Positions 45,939 to 56,225 of a stretch of 64,000 bases of DNA are shown piece by piece; the first letter of the stretch is position 1; each line of letters begins with the position of its first letter. This DNA is from Melampsora larici-populina 98AG31 (Eukaryota; Basidiomycota; Pucciniomycetes; Pucciniales; Melampsoraceae). Both the position numbers and the translations under genes were made by a program. The stretch covers positions 1,056,339-1,120,338 of the forward strand of contig NW_006768791.1 in assembly GCF_000204055.1 (NCBI RefSeq). The letters are read 5' to 3'. The notes beneath the pieces were generated by a model, which was given only the letters and a program-made list of their open reading frames with translations, made no database searches and had not been told where the DNA came from.

Positions 45939-48849
45939 TTGGGGAAGTTGAATGATGTTTACAGTGCATCATCATCGTCCAAGCTTCCAACAGTTTATGG
46001 GGGTCAAGTCAAACTCGGACAGCAATCAAATCCTTGTAGAGATGTCAAAGGTCCAGTTACTCAATCCTCTCAAGCTGGATTTGAAACAGCTTATGATCTA
46101 GCTCAGCGATCTTCAGGTGTAGTTTTGTCAACTCCGCAATCAGTAATGAAAACATCAACATTGGGGCTTGATACTTCTTTGATCACACAATATCCGCATT
46201 CACCATGCGATAATACAAACTCGGATGACCCCTATCATGTGTACAACCAAGAATACGATGAACTGGAATCGGATGCATCAACTGATGATGCCAATAGGCC
46301 TTTTCGACCTCATAGTGACGATATTGAAGAGCCAGATAATTGGACCAAATTCTCCTTAACATCTCCAAACCCCTCTCTTACGTTGGATCCTTCTAGCAAC
46401 TCAGAGACGGCTGTAGATAATTCTAAGCTATCGACTGATTCTCAAGTCAATCAAATAGATGGCCCTCTATCAATTGATGTAAAAATTCCACAAAAGCAGA
46501 CTCGGGGTTTGCCTTTCAAGGGTTCTCAAAGTAGTATTCCAACTCGCATTCCAACTCGCATTCCAACTCGCATTCCAACTCACAAACCTACTTGCCCTTC
46601 ATCTCAACGTTTGGTACTTGCTCCATTTCGCCCACCACTTTGTGCTTTGGGCGGTTCTCCTACTCTGCGTCTGAATCGTTCTCCAACTCGTTCTGCAACT
46701 GGTCCTTCAAATTATTCCAAGAATCGTCCTCTTATTCATTCTAAAGCTGGTGCGCTAACTCGTCCTTTGGTTGGTTCTCCAACTGGTTTTCATTCTATGA
46801 ATCGTGGCCCAACTCCTTTTCCATCTCCCTCTCCAATCCAATTGCCAACTCCGACTCCAATCCATCCTTCAATTTATTCCAAGAACCGTCATTTTATTTG
46901 TTCTACAGCTCGTGCACCAACTGGTCCTTTCATTCATTCTCCAACTCATCATTTGGTTCGGTCTCCTACTGGTTTGATTCATTCTATGAATCGTGGCCCA
47001 ACTCCCTTTCCAACTCCTCCAACTCTGAACCGTCCTCGAGCTCGTTTTCCAACTCCTTTTCAACCTTCTCCTTCTTGACCATCTCGATTTCGATCTCCAT
47101 CTCGATTTCGATCTCCATCTCGATCTCCATTTCGATTTTGATCTCCATCTCCATCTCCATCTCCATCTCGATTTCGATCTCCAACTCGTCATGCAACCGA
47201 AGATCCAATTGAAGAGTTCTTTGGAGATGTATTTGAAGATTCAATTCGTGGCTCATCTCAAGAATCAAATCTAGGTTTATCTGAAGATTCAATCATCCTC
47301 TGTGCTCCACTCACAACAAAGTCAACAAAGGATGCTAGAGGGAAGGCTAAAGGGAAGGCTAAAGGGAAGGCTAAAGGAAAGGCTAAAGGGAATCAGTTGC
47401 AAGAAAAAGAAGGTCAGCAGCATTTATACTTGAATAAATGATGCTTGTAAACCAAATATATATCAGATTTACTGATGTGCAATAGTAATCTGTGTCTAAA
47501 GGTGATAGCGAGAATTTGTCTGAAGAAAACAAGAAGAATACTGTAGTCATCTTTGCCTCGTATGAAGCCTACTTGAGGCAGTCAAAGGAACCAAAAGCTG
47601 CTAAGAAGCAAAAGAAAAAAGGTCCAATTCAAACTCCGGTCAACGATCACGAGTGGGTTCCTGCCCTGGGGCCGCAAGGTGGTCGATGTGCTGAAAACTC
47701 CTTCACCATTGACATTGTCTCCACGTCCTCGGAAAGGGTTAAGCATCAAGCCACCCAAATCATTGAAAATCGAATAAAGCCAATGGCTGTCTATATTTTC
47801 GATCATAAGCCCCGCTGGAATCTTCACTGGATAGGTATTGATTACAAACCAAAGAAGGGTCTCAGTGAATACGATGTTGATACCGAGAGCGGCTGGGAGG
47901 AGTTTGTTGATGTGGCGTTAAGCTTGAAACGGGACCACTCATTAGGTCTTATGGTCAGAATGGAGAATCCGGAATCGATTGAGAAAGATACCGAACAGTT
48001 TCAGAATCAGATCAACCACCTGAACTCTTTGGCTGGCCAGCTAGAAGAGGATCCTTCTCAAAAGACTATGAAGCAACTTCCTTCCCTCGACGACCCTAAC
48101 CTCCACTCTGGCACAATAGAATGCTTGATGACGCAGTATAAAAGTGGAAAAAAGGGGGGCTCTGAACAAATGAGATATATTGATCCATTAGATTCTACAA
48201 AATGGGTTCGATTGAACATCACTCGGCTTTCAAAATGGGCAGATGACATGGTGAGTAGTATTTCAATATTTTTCAACTTCTCGCAGAAATCATCTGTATA
48301 ATTAACATTATTTACTGCACTGAATAGATAGAGGCTCGTCGCAATGGTCGCAATGATGTAACTTTATTTATACCTCCTAAAACTCCTATGTTCAAAACAT
48401 ACATAGGTGGACGCGAACCAGCTGGAGTTAAGGCCCTCCATGAAGATCACCCAAGCTTTGCCCCACCTCAAGCATCAACGTCAACTGTACCAATTATAAA
48501 CCATCTTAACACCGACAGCACCATCCCTCAAGCCTTGCCCTCAACATCAACAGTACCAAATCAACTAGATCACAGAATGTTTCTAAAACATTTTTGCGGG
48601 ACATTTAATGACTTCCTGAAATTCTCTCGAATTTCTACCCCTGACACCAAAACCCGCGACCTTCTCTCTGAATTAGGTCTGGACCATTGGTCCACCTTCA
48701 TTGTCTCGAGTAACATGAGTGAAGACAAACTCCAAGGGTTGGGGTTTTCTCTCGGTGCAGCTATCAAGCTCATAAGTGGTTCCACTCGTTTCCAACCTTA
48801 TATTCTTGGAAACATTGAATTTGGAAGTTTCCGACCAATTGATGTATGA
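45939..48849 (+). pseudogene. Uncharacterised second gene of the Tc1 element (SAM-like C-terminus)
   Basis: One frame continues from about 45939 to 47412, then exons at 47502-48250 and 48328-48849, with GT-AG introns keeping phase. The first part is Ser/Pro/Thr-rich with tandem PTRI units (46540-46580) and two copies of a SPTG...HSMNRGPTPFP block (about 46770 and 46965), then an Arg/Ser repeat (SRFRSP, 47079-47190), an acidic stretch and a GKAK repeat (47330-47395). The second exon holds folded-looking sequence (VVIFASYEAYLRQSKEP, PMAVYIFDHKPRWNLHWIGI). The last exon ends with LLSELGLDHWSTFIVSSNM and DKLQGLGFSLGAAIKLISG, like a SAM domain. In-frame TGA codons at 47076-47078 and within the Arg/Ser repeat near 47139 replace CGA of the repeat, so this copy is probably broken. 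Function is unknown; a regulatory or targeting role in transposition is possible. Confidence 0.65.
47085..47190 (+). repeat. Tandem CCATCTCGATTT repeat encoding SRFRSP units
   Basis: About 105 bp of six-base and twelve-base units (CCATCT, CGATTT). On the plus strand it encodes Ser-Pro-Ser-Arg-Phe-Arg repeats like an RS domain. The minus-strand frame is open too but gives only Glu/Met/Ile repeats and is not a gene. Confidence 0.7.
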
Positions 48850-49433
48850 TCCAATCAAACCGCTGTAGTTATTATTATACATTTTATTTTACAATGCTTC
48901 ATTTGTTCATTTCTATGATTGTGTATTGGTTTCAAAATGTAACATACAATTCTGTGTTTGATTTTGGGTTTGATCATTGTCTGAGACCCTTTTTTTGAAA
49001 ATCAAACTACAAAATCGTTTCAAGATATTTTTAACTCAATGATCCCTCAGTTGTCTAGAGCAGTTTCCAAACCTACTACTCAAACGAGGAACTCTTTCTT
49101 CTGCATGGTCTATATGGGACAATCAATGTCCACATTTTTTATCTTCACGATCACATCTTACTCTATGGAGGTTCAGTGATCATTGTTATTGAAACAAAAC
49201 TGTTTGCTTTAATTTTGTGGCTATGAATATTGTATTACACATGGACATCCTCACCCAAAGACTAATTGACACCAGATATGAATCGTAAGACAAAATAAAT
49301 TGAATGAACAATCAAGCAATGGATCGATTCATACATCTGGTTGATATCCTATCACAATTCTTAAAAGTATCACAAGTTATATGAGTTCAAGTCAAAAAAA
49401 ATAAATCAATCAGAGAAAATAAGTTGCTGACCT
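48850..49433. other. Intergenic between the convergent genes of the Tc1 element
   Basis: AT-rich sequence between the two stop codons of convergently arranged genes. It presumably contains both 3' UTRs; no other feature was seen. Confidence 0.5.
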
Positions 49434-50547
49434 TTATAGCCAGACCGATCCTTCATAAAGACCATAGATCATCTCAGGAGTAAACACTTCTTCTGCTATG
49501 AAGTAGATCTGTTCAATCTCTTCTTCAGGAGTCAAGTCTGGTATCAAGACTCCTGATCGGCGAAGATGGTCTTTGGATATTCCAAAACCCATCTCGATTG
49601 GGTTGTAATCTGGAGAGTATGGTGGTAGGTGAACCACATAAACACCATACTCACTGCACATTTCTCTGATTTCTCCATTGTGGTGTATGCTGGCGTTATC
49701 GAGGACAAGGACTGAGTTTGGTCCAGGAAACGGGTTTGTCATTGGAAGCTTTTTGGATCCAAGAAACATCAATATTGAACAAACAAAAAACAAAAACAAG
49801 AGACTTACCACTTGATCAGCAAGAAAAGATTCAAAATCTCCTCGCTTGATTGACCCTTCTATAACTTTCAAGGCAACCAAACCACTGAGCGAGATAGCTG
49901 GCAGTAAGCTGTATCGTCTTGATGCAGTCTGTCTTGGAAGTCTAGCTGTACGTTCACCACGAGGTGCTCTTGCATATTGGCGATATAATCATCGCTTGCT
50001 GATAGAGCTCTCGTCTAAAAATAATCAAATATGTCAGAATCATCTGTACATAGATGCAGGAGATAAAATAGAAAAAAAACAAACCAGTGAAGATCAAACA
50101 CTCTGCTGGAATTCTACTCATATCATACAAGAATTGAGCGCGAAGCTCAGGCGATTGATTTGGATGAACAGTACGAGTAACTTTGCGAGTGACGTTGAGT
50201 CGATCACGGAGGTCAATCGCAAGTGCCGACTTTGATATCACAATACCAGTCCGTTCTTCAATGCCACGAGCAATTTCGTCAAGGAATAAGGTTGGATCGA
50301 TCCTGAGTAATTCGAGTGCACAGCGTTGGCCGGCTTCTGTAAGCTTAGTTCCACAGCCAGGAGTGAGATGAAATGCCGGATCAGAGATGACAGCCCCAGT
50401 GGTGTGAAATAGAGAGATCCATTGTTTAATAGAGTCACTGGATACATCAATGCCAATCTCTTCTTCAATTTGGTCGCGTGTCAGTCCATTGAGGGTGTGT
50501 CGGACCACAAGCCACTTGATTTGAGATGAGTAATATACATAGACCAT
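49434..50547 (-). CDS. Tc1/mariner DD34E transposase, three exons
   Basis: A cut-and-paste transposase acting in the nucleus. Exons on the minus strand are 50547-50085, 50014-49809 and 49748-49434, giving 327 residues with phase kept. The N-terminus has paired helix-turn-helix-like regions (IKWLVVRHTLNGLTRDQIEE, GIVISKSALAIDLRDRLN). The first catalytic Asp is completed across intron 1 in IFTDESSISK, the second is in NSVLVLDNASIHHNG and the Glu in YSPDYNPIEMGF, with 34 residues between the last two. The second intron is 60 nt and stop-free, so retention would keep the frame. No stop or frameshift was seen, so the protein may be functional. Its TIRs are intact. The start at 50547 (MVYVYYSSQIKW) is the first in-frame ATG. 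Confidence 0.88.
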
Positions 50548-50901
50548 GATTGGGTGAGGTAGAGGAATGATGGGTTCAATGAGAACGGTTTAGAGCATCA
50601 CCGATGAGATTGGTGGTTTGGTCAAGACAGTATTAACATACTCGGTGATGTCACTGAAACACTATAAGGCTAATGCTCTACAGAAGTCTTAAGCATTATT
50701 GACACTAATATAGAAAACTCATTGTTACAAGCCCTTATTGTGGCACTACAACTCTCCCAGAGACTATTCAAGAACTGTAGGAGGTATCTAAGACCTAAGA
50801 GAAGCCGATTACGAAAGAAAAAAAAATGTCAAGTTTGTTGAAAATGTTGAAAAATCGAAAAAAAAAAATGTTAGCGAAGCAACCAATCAAGGAACGGCTG
50901 T

Positions 50902-52530
50902 AGTAGGATAAGGCCATTCTGCAATGGTGCTTAGTTTCTTCGGATCCATCTTCAAACCATCAACAGAGATCACAAAACCTAAAAAGGTTACTTCATTGGC
51001 ATAAAATTGACACTTATCTGGAGAAACAACCAATTCAGAATCTTGAAGACATTGAAGGATTTGAGAAACATGAGTAGTGTGTTCATCATACGATTTTGAG
51101 AAAATAAGTATATCGTCGATGTAAACAAAACATGAAACTCCTAAAAATTCGGAAAGAACAGATTGGATAAAACGTTGAAAACAAGCCGGACCGTTGGCTA
51201 ATCCAAACAACATCACTAAGCATTCATATAACCCCCAAGGAGTCCTAAAAGCCGTCTTCCATTCATCCCCTTCCCTAATACGTCTAAAATTAAAAGCGGA
51301 TTTCAATTCTAATTTAGTAAAATATCTACACCCCGTAATTCGAGTAAGAAGATCCCCCATCAACAGGATTGGAAAACTGTCTTGAACCGTCATCGAATTC
51401 AAAGACCTATAATCAACACAAGGACGATTCACCTTCCCCGGTACCTTCAGAAAAAAAATAGGTGAAGCCGCAGAAGAAGAAGAAGGTCGGATATTCCCCT
51501 GCGAGAGTTGATCATTGATCCAAGTTCTTAGCTCTTGTTGTTCAACGCTTCCCAACAAATAGGACCCACCAAAAGTAGGAACAGCACCAGGTTTCAAATT
51601 GATCGCCATATCATAACCCTCTTGATGTGGTGGTAAGGAAGACGCTTCCTGTTTTTTGAAGACATCAGCATACTTGATGAACTGAACAGGAAGATTTGGT
51701 ATAGAAGAGGTGGAAGAAGCTTGAAGATGTTGAAAAGGTGAAGAATTCCAAGAAAACGTTGAACAGCGAATAGGGGGACATTTACCAATCAAAGGTTTTC
51801 CACACACATCCAAAGGCTTGTCCAATCTTAAAGACGGACCCGTGCCTCCAACCCAACCATCATGAAGTTTTAACCAATCAACACCGAGAATCACATCATA
51901 GCCGCCCAAAGTGGTGATATCCAAAGATACAGAAGACTGAAACGCATGGTCCTCATGCAAACCTTTCAAAAACAAATGGCCGTCCCATTCATGGGTTACC
52001 AACCCATCCTTCCCACTGGAACCATCAAAAGTGACACAAGTGATTGGAAAGGGTCGAAGGGTCGAATTAAGTTGATGTCTGAGGACAAAAGCTTTGTCCA
52101 AAAAACTTTTCGAGGCGCCAGAGTCGATCAACGCTCGTGCCAAATAAAACTTTGTACCACAACTCAACAATACAGACAGAATAAGCCGTGAATCGGTCCC
52201 GTCTTCTCCATGAAAAGCGATGGCTGAAGCTTGATTCGTAACATGAATCTCATCATCTACATAACCAAACATAGGTTGTGAAGACAAAAACTCTACCGCG
52301 TCATCAGAACCAGGAAGATTTAGGTTGTGATATTCATGAAACAATGCTGATACATCATGAACAGGAGGATGCGGCCCACCAGAAGCATTTCCTTGAACCG
52401 GCGGGAAAGCCAATAACAACGACTCCTGGAATTGAAGTGGCGCCTGATCAAACCCAAAATTTTGTCGTTGAAGAGGTTGATTCTGGCGACGAGGATTCAA
52501 GGGATTCGATGGCGGACGTTGCACTGATTG
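50902..52530 (-). pseudogene. Pol N-terminal part: protease and reverse transcriptase
   Basis: This continues in the Gag frame after a single TGA. The protease has the active-site triad in ALIDSGASKSFLDKAF (about residue 140). The reverse transcriptase starts near WINDQLSQGNIRPSSSSAAS and includes VDYRSLNSMTVQDSFPI, FTKLELKSAFNFRRI, TPWGLYECLVMLFGLANGPA and CFVYIDDILIFSKSYDEH. YIDD is intact, but motif A reads KLELKSAF where KLDL is expected, so a catalytic Asp is replaced by Glu, and the usual MPFGL is MLFGL. The coding sequence is interrupted at 50901 by the Tc1/mariner element and resumes at 45175. Confidence 0.9.
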
Positions 52531-53958
52531 TCAAACAGGTTGGTTGGATAAAGTGGAATTCACTGCCGATATCGGTTGGGACGAAGGTGATTGATTGGTT
52601 TGATTGGCTTGACATTCCAATACAAAAGCATCCATTTCAGCCAATGTAGCCCCTTGATTTGGGCAAGTAAAGGATCCATCCTGATTCCTGTGAGATGCAT
52701 CAAAGGTTTTTAGACAACGATAACAACGCGTCCTTCGCTGACACAAGCGACGATAAAACCCTATTCCACAACGCGTGGGGGTCTCATGAGTTGGACGAGG
52801 CGCACGATGAGACTGAGCATTGACATTGATCTGCATGGCTGTTGGATCAAAAGGAATGATGACGGCGGGATTCTGGCAAGAAGGAGCTTGAGGGGCAGCT
52901 GGACGACTGGACTGTTGAACCAATTGTTGACTTGATGGGGTTCGCACCATACTCAAATCCAACACTTGCTTCGAAGCCAATAAAGCCAAGTCTTGCACAT
53001 CTTTGAGAGTAGACACCTTTACCCAATCTGGGTGTTGAATCGCACGAGTTAAGATATCAGAACGCAGAGCGTTGTTGTAGTAATCTCTCAAGATTATGTT
53101 ATCCAAATTCAACTGATAAGCCAGAGAGTCGAATTTTGCGTTGAAATGAACCAGAGAAAGATTTCCTTGTTTTAAAGATTGTAATTCCTTAAGAATTGTC
53201 ATCGAGGAATACTTATCACCAAAATGTTCTGCCATATGATCAAAAAAAGAATCCAACGAAGCAAGCTTGGGGATGATGAAGGATAAATTGGTAGAGTTAT
53301 GGTTAAAAGCAACCTTGTGCTCTCTAGAATTTTCACGCAAAAGACTGATCCACCATTCTTGAGGGGATGTGTTAGGTAAAAAATGACGAGCCACCCATCG
53401 AATGCGGCGAGAGTCGTCAAGAAAACAGTTATTGTGCGATATAACCGCATCTCGGATGGTAGTAATGAACCAATCCACATTACGAGCTTCTCCAGTAAAA
53501 GAGAGAGTGCCAATAGGAGGGGGCTCTACACGAGCTACTTGATTAGACCGAACTGACTCCAATTGAACATTTAATTGGGAAACAACATCATCATGAACAG
53601 CCGTAGATTCCTGTCGTAATGTTGCCGTAGTTGATTGGAGTTCTGAGCGCATCAAAGATAAAGCATCCGAAATTCAATGACCCACGCGCTGATCGAAATT
53701 GTTTACCCTCATACATTCTTGAAAAGCAACCGAAACTTCAGAAAAAGATGTTGACAAACGTGCTATCTCGTCCCTAAGAGCCGCCATTTCACCGCGAAAC
53801 AAGGTTACCGTATCAACATTCGACCTTTCCAATCGTCCTTCCAAAGTCGTTTGAAGAGCTCTGAGAGTTGGAAGAACATATCGATCGGCGAAAGACTGTT
53901 CGTCATCAGAGAGAGGAATAGGTACGTCGCCAGACACCGTAGAAAAACTAGAAGCCAT
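52531..53958 (-). pseudogene. Gag of the chromovirus, one internal stop
   Basis: Gag probably starts at the ATG at 53958 (MASSFSTVSGDVPIPLSDDE). A coiled-coil-like N-terminal part (LQTTLEGRLERSNVDTVTLF) precedes an in-frame TGA at 53674-53676. The capsid-like region follows (RWVARHFLPNTSPQEWWISL, MAEHFGDKYSSMTILKELQS, LAYQLNLDNIILRDYYNNAL). A Cys/His cluster CYRCLKTFDASHRNQDGSF then C replaces a standard CCHC knuckle. The frame ends with TGA at 52531-52533 and pol continues in the same frame. The capsid region is clearly related to the Gag at 63340-64000 (shared RRIRWVARHF / RRITWVSKHF followed by WWISLL / WWMSLL). Confidence 0.85.
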
Positions 53959-54581
53959 GCCAGGAAGAGATGAATAAGCGCCAACAGTAATAAATTGTAA
54001 TAAAAATTTGATGGATTGATTGAATAAAATGACAAAGAGAATACCTCTATAGAAAGTGGTAATCCAGGAGCATAACTGTAAAGTGATATAACACATAAAA
54101 GTAAACCAAAGTACGTCTATGACCTCATATAATGATAAACCGGAAAAGAGGGGAATCCCGTGAAGATAAGAAAAAATATGAATATCCCAACTTTCCCCAA
54201 TACCAATAAGAGCCAAAGATAATCAAAATGTTGAAAAAAATATACAGAAAATACATGATACCGCAATATAAATGAAATAAAAGGTTCGCAAAAACAATCT
54301 GCCATAAAGAAAAACACAAAACCATAATTTCGGTAACTCAAAATATACTAGACCGAAACATCCTGAAAATAATAAATGCAGAAAATCCGGTATATACGCA
54401 AATAAATTTTCCGACAGTAGAAAAGATGCCGCAAGAGTAATAAAAAAAACATGCACTACACACAAACAAACAGAGTATTCACATAGTATAAAAAGAAAAC
54501 ATATGATACTAAACGAAAAGAAAAAAATAAGAAAAAGTAATGCAAGTAAAAAAAATAGTAGGGTTAATGATCGAATTATAC

Positions 54582-54899
54582 TGTAAGGGCTCAGGTGTAT
54601 CTTAGCAAAGTTCATTTACTTTTCTAAGTACTTATTTGAGTGAGGGAAAATACTTTAATAATTCGATAAAGAGAAAAGAAACATAACTAAGTATAACACA
54701 CATATATATATATACTATTTAACAATTTGATATGTACATAACATCTAACAATCTTATTCGTAATAAGTTCAACAACTATTCTTCTTAACAACTGTTTCCT
54801 AAACCACATTTGATTTATCTAACATATATTTGATACATATTTTATTACATATTGTAAACTATCTGATAAAACTCATCTTCCTATTTGATAATCATTACA
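54582..54899 (-). repeat. 5' LTR
   Basis: Partner of the LTR at 42637-42954. On the coding strand it is followed immediately by GTATAATTCGATC, the same bases that follow the LTR at 62446-62914, so this is probably the primer-binding region. It does not start TGG, so priming by a tRNA 3' end directly abutting the LTR is not obvious. Confidence 0.93.
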
Positions 54900-54904
54900 A
54901 GAGT

Positions 54905-55116
54905 CCATTCTGTACAGTACGTACTGTACAGAATATATATACTGCAACGATAGTGGAATTGTGCATTTCTGTACGTACGGACACTGTACTTTACAGACAC
55001 GTACAGTAAATTTACTGAAAATTTACTGCAACGATAGTGGATGCTCTAAGTATGGGTATGTAAAGTGGAGGACTATTACAACTTCCTATGGGTTTTCTAC
55101 TACACTGGACTACTAA
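54905..55116. other. Right arm of element C and short spacer
   Basis: It contains the right 142 bp of element C with a 28-bp perfect palindrome at 54907-54934 (GTACAGTAC core), two ACGATAGTGGA copies and the terminal GGATGCTC, then about 65 bp of unique spacer. Confidence 0.6.
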
Positions 55117-55903
55117 GAGCACCCACTATGGTTGCGCTAAGTGGGTGATTTAGCGTTACCGTAACGCTAAAATACCCACAGGTTCACTATCAACCTGATT
55201 TAGACATGCAGTCCGTAATGCTGTGTTAAATCTTGCACCCCGCGTGCTCAGATCTACGCAAGCCTACGACTTGATTTATTGTAGGAAATCAACTTGAAAC
55301 TGCAGTTTTCCACACTTCAAAACCTCGACTACAATCCTCAAATCTCAAACTTCAAGTTCAAAACTTCGAACCTCAACTTCAAAGTTTGAACTTCACATCT
55401 GCCTTTTGAACCCCAAATCAATTATGAATTTGAATCTTCAATCATTTTTGAATAAAGTTGTACACTCGTTTGAAATTTACATTTGAGCTTGAGCAACTTG
55501 AGCATCTCGATCTTTTCGGATGCAAGAGTGAGGAGGTGGAGGAGGTGTGTGACACTGAATTTTATCGAACAAGAAGTCAAAGACCATTTGGCCATAATGC
55601 GACTGTTCATCATTGTCATTCAAAGACTCCAAAAGGGCATCAATTGGTTTTTTGAAGAACTCGGAGCAAGCATTTGATGGATGTTTTTTGGATGAAAGTT
55701 ATGACAAATAAGATATTTCCTTTCAAAATCATACCACTGTGGATCAGGTCAATTCACAGTGATATATCGTTGGTAAATCATGTGTTACTTCATCCCATAG
55801 TGGTTTTCATGCGTTTACCAACTTTGGTAAAACACGCATGATTAATTTTCGCGCTCAGGAACGCAAAATCTACGATAAATCACCCTCACCATAGTGGGTG
55901 CTC
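55117..55903. mobile_element. PIF/Harbinger-like non-autonomous element D
   Basis: A 787-bp element with ends GAGCACCCACTATGG and the complement CCATAGTGGGTGCTC, flanked by TAA at 55114-55116 and 55904-55906. It is a relative of elements A-C by TIR start (GAGCAYCC) and by size close to C (about 790 bp), but the interior differs. The subterminal region has a TTAGCGTTACCGTAACGCTAA palindrome near 55150. It has no transposase. It lies about 320 bp upstream of the carrier gene start and may affect its promoter. Confidence 0.82.
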
Positions 55904-55906
55904 TAA

Positions 55907-56225
55907 GCCTGCACAGGAGACACAAAGTGACACAAATAGAGCTCCCAAAACACAATTTACAAAGAAAGATGAAGGCATATAAAAATAAGAAAATGAAGAA
56001 ATTAGGCATATGTACTACTTTTATATATTTTGAGAGTTGTGTCTTCCTTCGGGGATTGACTACTATTAACCCGGACCCGAGGCCATAGCAGCCATAGTGT
56101 GAGATCGGTCTCCCGAGTGCATACACGGGTATTCTGAGCATCGGGTCATTGTATAAATTCGTCCTGGCTTAATTAGTTTTGCAAGTTTTTCTATTTGCAA
56201 TCTTTGTTTGATCGACGATTAATGG
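55907..56225. other. Upstream region of the mitochondrial carrier gene
   Basis: Presumed promoter and 5' UTR. A 4-codon-plus upstream ATG at 56222 overlaps the start codon region (ATGGATGG) in another frame and stops at once; the carrier start at 56226 is chosen because it leads into the first transmembrane helix. Confidence 0.4.

Larger units (their letters stand above)
45178..50899. mobile_element. Tc1/mariner element carrying a second gene
   Basis: A 5,722-bp insertion in pol flanked by TA (45176-45177 and 50900-50901). The ends are inverted repeats starting CAGCCGTTCCTTGATTGG, perfect for about 23 bp and recognisable for about 80-90 bp (shared TTTTTCAACATTTTCAACAAA). Dropping the element with one TA restores the pol reading frame, which fixes both borders. 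It encodes a spliced DD34E transposase on the minus strand near its right end and a large unrelated gene on the plus strand in its left half. Tc1/mariner elements are usually 1.3-3 kb with a single gene, so both size and content are unusual. Confidence 0.9.
42637..54899 (-). mobile_element. Ty3/chromovirus LTR retrotransposon with nested Tc1 element
   Basis: It is bounded by two 318-bp direct repeats (TGTAAGGG...CATTACA) and flanked by AGAGT at 42632-42636 and 54900-54904. The coding strand is minus, so the 5' LTR is at 54582-54899. Gag, protease, reverse transcriptase, RNase H, zinc-binding integrase and chromodomain follow in the Ty3 order. The two LTRs differ at one position that I could see, which indicates recent insertion. 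The internal region carries stops and a frameshift and is interrupted by a 5.7-kb Tc1/mariner element at 45178-50899. Without that insert it is about 6.5 kb, a normal size for the group. Confidence 0.92.
41989..55046. mobile_element. TAA-flanked element C, split by a retrotransposon
   Basis: The left end GAGCATCCACTATCGT begins at 41989 after TAA (41986-41988), and the matching right end ACGATAGTGGATGCTC stops at 55046 before TAA (55047-55049). Only about 790 bp belong to the element (41989-42636 and 54905-55046); the rest is the inserted LTR retrotransposon with its AGAGT duplication. The TIR resembles that of copies A and B (GAGCATCC) but differs further in. The left part has a hairpin of about 17-bp stem (42014-42055), and the right part has a 28-bp perfect palindrome (54907-54934). 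It begins only five bases after copy B ends. Confidence 0.8.

Noticed and set aside
46984..47292. Minus-strand frame rich in Glu/Met/Ile repeats
   Set aside because: It is the antisense of the SRFRSP-coding tandem repeat; the plus strand continues the gene on both sides.
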